Positions 60,839 through 64,000 of a stretch of 64,000 bases of DNA are shown here, one piece after another. Under the pieces are notes generated by a model. The model made no database searches and was not told the origin of the DNA. It worked only from the letters and a program-made list of their open reading frames with translations. Each line of letters opens with the position of its first letter. The stretch's first letter is position 1. Origin of the DNA: Akkermansia muciniphila (lineage in GTDB: Bacteria > Verrucomicrobiota > Verrucomicrobiia > Limisphaerales > UBA9464); contig CAMDGV010000008.1 of NCBI GenBank assembly GCA_945898055.1, forward strand, positions 1 through 64,000, in the 5' to 3' direction. Both the position numbers and the translations under genes were made by a program.

Positions 60839-61150
60839 CTAGAACATTCCAGGGATGGCAAATCCCTGAGTCACTGAGCCCATTTCTTTGCTGGAGAGCT
60901 CGCGAGCTTTACTAATGCCCTCATTGACCGCCTTCAGAATCAGTTCCTCGAGAAAAACCATGTCATCCTTACTCACCGCGTCTGGATTGATCTTGATCGC
61001 AGTGATCGATCCATCACCGGAAAAGGTAACGCAAACCGTCCCACCGCCGGCGCTGGTTTCGATGCTTTTTTGCGCGAGGGCAACCTGAACGGACTCCATC
61101 TGTTGCTGGATCCGTTGAGCTTGCCTCATGAGTTTTCCTACGCTGCTCAT
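60839..61150 (-). CDS. YbaB/EbfC nucleoid-associated protein
   Basis: A 103-residue DNA-binding protein of the EbfC/YbaB family. It starts MSSVGKLMRQAQRIQQQMES, has the beta-hairpin core TVCVTFSGDGSITAIKINPDA and a C-terminal helix. It forms dimers and binds DNA nonspecifically. Its position between dnaX and recR is a conserved arrangement. Confidence 0.93.
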   Translation of the reverse strand: MSSVGKLMRQAQRIQQQMESVQVALAQKSIETSAGGGTVCVTFSGDGSITAIKINPDAVSKDDMVFLEELILKAVNEGISKARELSSKEMGSVTQGFAIPGMF

Positions 61151-61246
61151 ATCAATTCAAAAACAACCGACACTTTGTTTCATCCTGACCTTCCTCAGAA
61201 ATATCTGAAAATTCGCACTTGGGCAATTCCTGCGACGAGAGAAATG

Positions 61247-63046
61247 TCAATTACCTCTCTGTCCCTCGGAGGGGCCTCGAACCTCAATGATCCGCCCTTT
61301 AAAGATATCTAAAGCCTGCTTCACCAAGGGATCGTCTTGAAACTCGTCCATACTGAGAACGATTGGAACAACAACCTTGGGTCTATTTTCCGGCAATCGA
61401 GGTTCCACGGACGCCGGTTTCTTTGCTTCCCGAACCGCTGGGGGCGCTATCACTAGAGGCGGACCTGAAACGGCTTCGGTTTGAATAAAACGAATCCCCA
61501 TCGACTCCCCGGTCACGGCCGCTAGTGCCGCCTTCAAACCTACTAGATTCCGAGGCGTATCAATGCACACGTCTGAGGGATGAGAGAGGGTCAAAACCCC
61601 TTTCACCAGAGAGGTCACTGAACACTGCGCCAAGGTCGTCCGCAGAAACCCTTCGGAGACCGGAAGTTCGGCCAGCAAAGCGGTCCAAATCCCAACTAAA
61701 TCCTTAAGATCCACCTTGGGCCGAACCGATAAAGTCTCAGGCACCACGACCGGAATCGGAGACGCCCGAATTTCTTCATGCACGGCCACGAAGGGAACCG
61801 CAGGCGCTGGAACCGGACTCGATGCGAGTGGAACCAAGGGAACAATCAGCGGGCGCGACGACCCAGCGACGGCCAGCGGTACTTCAACCACAGGAGACGG
61901 GCCCGCCTGATCCCGCAAAAGCCGCAATTGCTTCAAAACTGCGTCCAGAGACATTTCTGAACGAGCCTGAACGGCTTTCAATAGGGTCACTTCTAAAAAT
62001 ATGCGTTTCGAAGCCACCTCCCGGATTCGTCCTTCAGCTCCACTCAACACCTGCATAATTCGAGTCAAAGCATCGGTATCTACCTTGGAGGATTGTTCTC
62101 GAAGAGCAGACAATTCAGCTTCGCTTACCTCGATCAAGGTGGTGTCCCCACGCCCCACCAGAAACAACAAGAGGTTGCGAAAATGATTCAATAAATCTGA
62201 CAGCAAACGCCCGAGATCTTTGCCAGATTTAGCCAATAAATCGAGTTGCCCAAGCACACTTCGATTATCCCCGGAAAGGATCGCCCCAGCTAAATCCAGA
62301 AGCTGCGCGCGCGCTGCGAGACCAAACATCGAAAGTACATCGGTCTCAACAATCCGATTGCCACAAAAACTGATCAATTGATCCAAAGTGGACTCGGCAT
62401 CTCGCATCCCTCCATCGGCTCCCCGAGCAATGGCGTGTAGTGCGGCTTCGTCTGCAATCACCCCTTCCTGTTGCGCTATCCAAGCAAGATGCTTTACAAT
62501 CAATGCTGAGGGAATCCGCCGCAAATCGAAGCGCTGGCACCGACTCAAAATCGTTGGTAACACTTTCTCTGGATCGGTCGTCGCAAAAATAAATTTCACG
62601 TGAGCCGGAGGCTCTTCCAATGTCTTGAGCAACGCATTAAAGGCCGCAGTCGACAGCATATGAACCTCGTCAATAATGTAGACTTTGAAACGACCGGTCG
62701 CCGGCGCAAATCGAGCGGTATCGCGCAGATCACGGACCTGCTCTACACCATTGTTAGACGCTCCATCAATCTCAAGGACGTCCAATGATCGACCCTCCGT
62801 GATCTCCTTTACTCTCGGATCTGTCTCGGCAAACTCCGCTTTCGGTCCATCGGTGCAATTTAAGGCCTTGGCAAAAATGCGCGCCAAAGTGGTCTTACCG
62901 GTGCCACGCGGACCACAAAAAAGATAGCCATGCGCAATTCGCCCCGCCCGAATTGCATTGGCTAAGGTCAGGGTGACGTGTTCTTGCCCTACAACATCCT
63001 CGAACCGCTGCGGACGATATTTACGCGCAATGACCTGATAGCTCAC
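61247..63046 (-). CDS. dnaX: DNA polymerase III subunit gamma/tau
   Basis: A 599-residue clamp-loader ATPase. Walker A is CGPRGTGKTTLARIFAKAL, Walker B YIIDEVHMLS, and sensor 1 is FATTDPEKVLPTILSRCQRF. The zinc module that normally follows ALNC (Cx8CxxCxxC) is missing its last three cysteines, here replaced by CTDGPKAEFAETDPRVKEI. Residues after about 380 form a Pro/Ala/Val-rich tail typical of tau. No obvious slippery A-run for a gamma frameshift was seen. It is the first gene of the dnaX-ebfC-recR-HAD group on the minus strand. Confidence 0.94.
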   Translation of the reverse strand: MSYQVIARKYRPQRFEDVVGQEHVTLTLANAIRAGRIAHGYLFCGPRGTGKTTLARIFAKALNCTDGPKAEFAETDPRVKEITEGRSLDVLEIDGASNNGVEQVRDLRDTARFAPATGRFKVYIIDEVHMLSTAAFNALLKTLEEPPAHVKFIFATTDPEKVLPTILSRCQRFDLRRIPSALIVKHLAWIAQQEGVIADEAALHAIARGADGGMRDAESTLDQLISFCGNRIVETDVLSMFGLAARAQLLDLAGAILSGDNRSVLGQLDLLAKSGKDLGRLLSDLLNHFRNLLLFLVGRGDTTLIEVSEAELSALREQSSKVDTDALTRIMQVLSGAEGRIREVASKRIFLEVTLLKAVQARSEMSLDAVLKQLRLLRDQAGPSPVVEVPLAVAGSSRPLIVPLVPLASSPVPAPAVPFVAVHEEIRASPIPVVVPETLSVRPKVDLKDLVGIWTALLAELPVSEGFLRTTLAQCSVTSLVKGVLTLSHPSDVCIDTPRNLVGLKAALAAVTGESMGIRFIQTEAVSGPPLVIAPPAVREAKKPASVEPRLPENRPKVVVPIVLSMDEFQDDPLVKQALDIFKGRIIEVRGPSEGQRGN

Positions 63047-63104
63047 TGGATCCTCTCGTTTAACGGTAAAAATTTACTTTTAAAAATGTCTCAAACCGAC
63101 TCCT

Positions 63105-63911
63105 TTAACCGGCATAACGCCGAAGATACTTAATAGCGATATCAAGGTCATCAGGCCAAGGAGCCGTAATATCTAAGGGACCTGTCCCGTCTGGATGTGC
63201 CATCACAAGACGCCATGCGTGCAAAGCGAGCGAAGGAGTCAAAGGACGTTCCACGGCTCCAGGTTTTAATCGGTAAGCTCGTTTAAATGAGGACAGGTAC
63301 AAACGCTTACCCTCGCCGTAATCATCATCGCCAAAAAGCGGGTATCCTGTCGATTTAAGATGAACTCGAACCTGATGGTTCCGACTGGTTACCGAACGGC
63401 ATTCCACCAAGGAAACCCCGCGAAAGCGTTTCAAGACCGTAAACCGAGTGAGCGCCGGTTTCCCCTCACGAGACCATCTCATCAATTGAGGTTCACGAAT
63501 ATCCGGTGCTAAACGCAGGTCGACCTCAAAGGTATCCTCCTCAGGCACACCCTGGATCAAGCCCACCGATACTTTCTCTGGGTTAGGGGTCCCAAACTGG
63601 TTCGCCAAGTTAATAAGCGCCGCTTTATCCCGTGCCAACACGATCACCCCAGAAGTCTCGTAATCCAATCGATGCGCATTGGCTAGATAGGTCAAACCAC
63701 GCTGTACCGCCCAAGGAGCGCTCCGCTCAATCTCCTTGTGGAGAAGCCCCATGAGGTTTGGTTTCTCCAAATCATAGCGATTCGGAGAGGTCAATAATCC
63801 CGCAGGTTTAGATACCGCCAAAAGACGGCAATCCTCGTGCAGAATGGGCACCTCCCACTTTTCACCTGTCGCCGGCCAATTCAGACGAATGACCGCTTTA
63901 ACCGACTTCAT
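63105..63911 (-). CDS. RluA-family pseudouridine synthase
   Basis: A 268-residue enzyme that converts uridine to pseudouridine in rRNA or tRNA. The catalytic motif is NAHRLDYETSGVIVLAR (Asp in HRLD, about 99), preceded by LLAVSKPAGLLTSP and followed by RNHQVRVHLKSTGYPLFGDDDYG. There is no S4 domain, as in RluA/TruC-like members. The target nucleotide is not deducible. Its start overlaps the preceding gene by 4 nt. Confidence 0.9.
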   Translation of the reverse strand: MKSVKAVIRLNWPATGEKWEVPILHEDCRLLAVSKPAGLLTSPNRYDLEKPNLMGLLHKEIERSAPWAVQRGLTYLANAHRLDYETSGVIVLARDKAALINLANQFGTPNPEKVSVGLIQGVPEEDTFEVDLRLAPDIREPQLMRWSREGKPALTRFTVLKRFRGVSLVECRSVTSRNHQVRVHLKSTGYPLFGDDDYGEGKRLYLSSFKRAYRLKPGAVERPLTPSLALHAWRLVMAHPDGTGPLDITAPWPDDLDIAIKYLRRYAG

Positions 63912-64000
63912 TGCCGAGAATCCATCGGCATTCCTGGGGTCACCTCTTTCTCGGCCAACCCCGCATTTTTAAACTCAGCGGCAAACCATCCTTGGAAGGC
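63908..64000 (-). CDS. 3' end of a gene cut by the window edge
   Basis: On the minus strand an open frame of 30 codons enters from the right edge (AFQGWFAAEFKNAGL...) and ends with a TGA overlapping the pseudouridine synthase ATG by 4 nt. That coupling supports a real coding end. The fragment is too short to assign a family. Confidence 0.5.
   Translation of the reverse strand, partial: AFQGWFAAEFKNAGLAEKEVTPGMPMDSRQ

Noticed and set aside
61151-61246. Possible SRP RNA gene near dnaX-recR
   Set aside because: The gap is only 96 bp, lacks the conserved apical loop sequence and shows no stable long hairpin.
1-64000. CRISPR arrays, rRNA genes or prophage modules
   Set aside because: I saw no regularly spaced repeats, no rRNA stretches and no phage structural genes anywhere in the window.

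Overview
The window looks like a chromosomal segment of a Gram-negative bacterium, most probably of the Verrucomicrobiota/PVC lineage. That placement is an inference from protein character: a long GreA-related fusion protein, a long-form IspH, an EboD-like sugar-phosphate cyclase, an orphan MCE/MlaD protein and TPR-redoxin fusions. No rRNA is present to settle it. Most genes are ordinary housekeeping genes, tightly packed on both strands, with many 4-nt ATGA stop/start overlaps and few recognisable Shine-Dalgarno sequences.

Left part (1-21.7 kb): the left edge is the 5' end of a group II intron inserted just behind the hairpin terminator of an HU gene. Then come an N-carbamoylputrescine amidase, an SDR-ROK kinase pair, rpmB, a phosphotransacetylase split into two adjacent genes (catalytic part first, BioD/DRTGG part second), ctpA, tsaD, a GT2 glycosyltransferase, a signalling protein (HATPase-REC-adenylate cyclase) lacking its phospho-histidine helix, a TPR-redoxin protein, an archaeosine-synthase-like radical SAM protein, the yceD-rpmF-plsX-fabH lipid/ribosome operon, a sugar-type MFS transporter, a zinc alcohol dehydrogenase and tRNA-Ala(GGC).

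Middle part (21.8-44.9 kb): a 1221-residue hybrid histidine kinase; an EboD-like cyclase divergent from a GT4 glycosyltransferase and an RND/MMPL exporter; an 830-bp gene-free stretch; the GreA-like fusion; rsmB; purM; a four-gene MacAB-like export operon with two paralogous permeases; a Ste24-type CAAX protease; and a nucleoside-type MFS transporter.

Accessory patch (about 44.9-51.7 kb): a scrap yard of broken genes with a few intact small modules between them. Broken: an amino-acid permease, a REP-type transposase between imperfect inverted repeats, a TPR gene, HsdS, HsdM, and the tail of a FAD-disulfide reductase. Intact: a nucleotidyltransferase-like gene coupled to a 67-residue protein, a Zeta-toxin-like kinase coupled to a 64-residue protein, apaG, and a DsrE/DsrF/DsrH-like trio whose third member is only 59 residues. 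This is the best place to look for a poorly described system.

Right part (51.7-64 kb): core genes again: uvrA, ndk, an mlaD-like gene, an FHA/zinc-ribbon protein, ispH, agmatine deiminase (partner of the amidase at the left end), a HAD phosphatase, recR-ebfC-dnaX, an RluA-type pseudouridine synthase, and the tail of one more gene at the edge.
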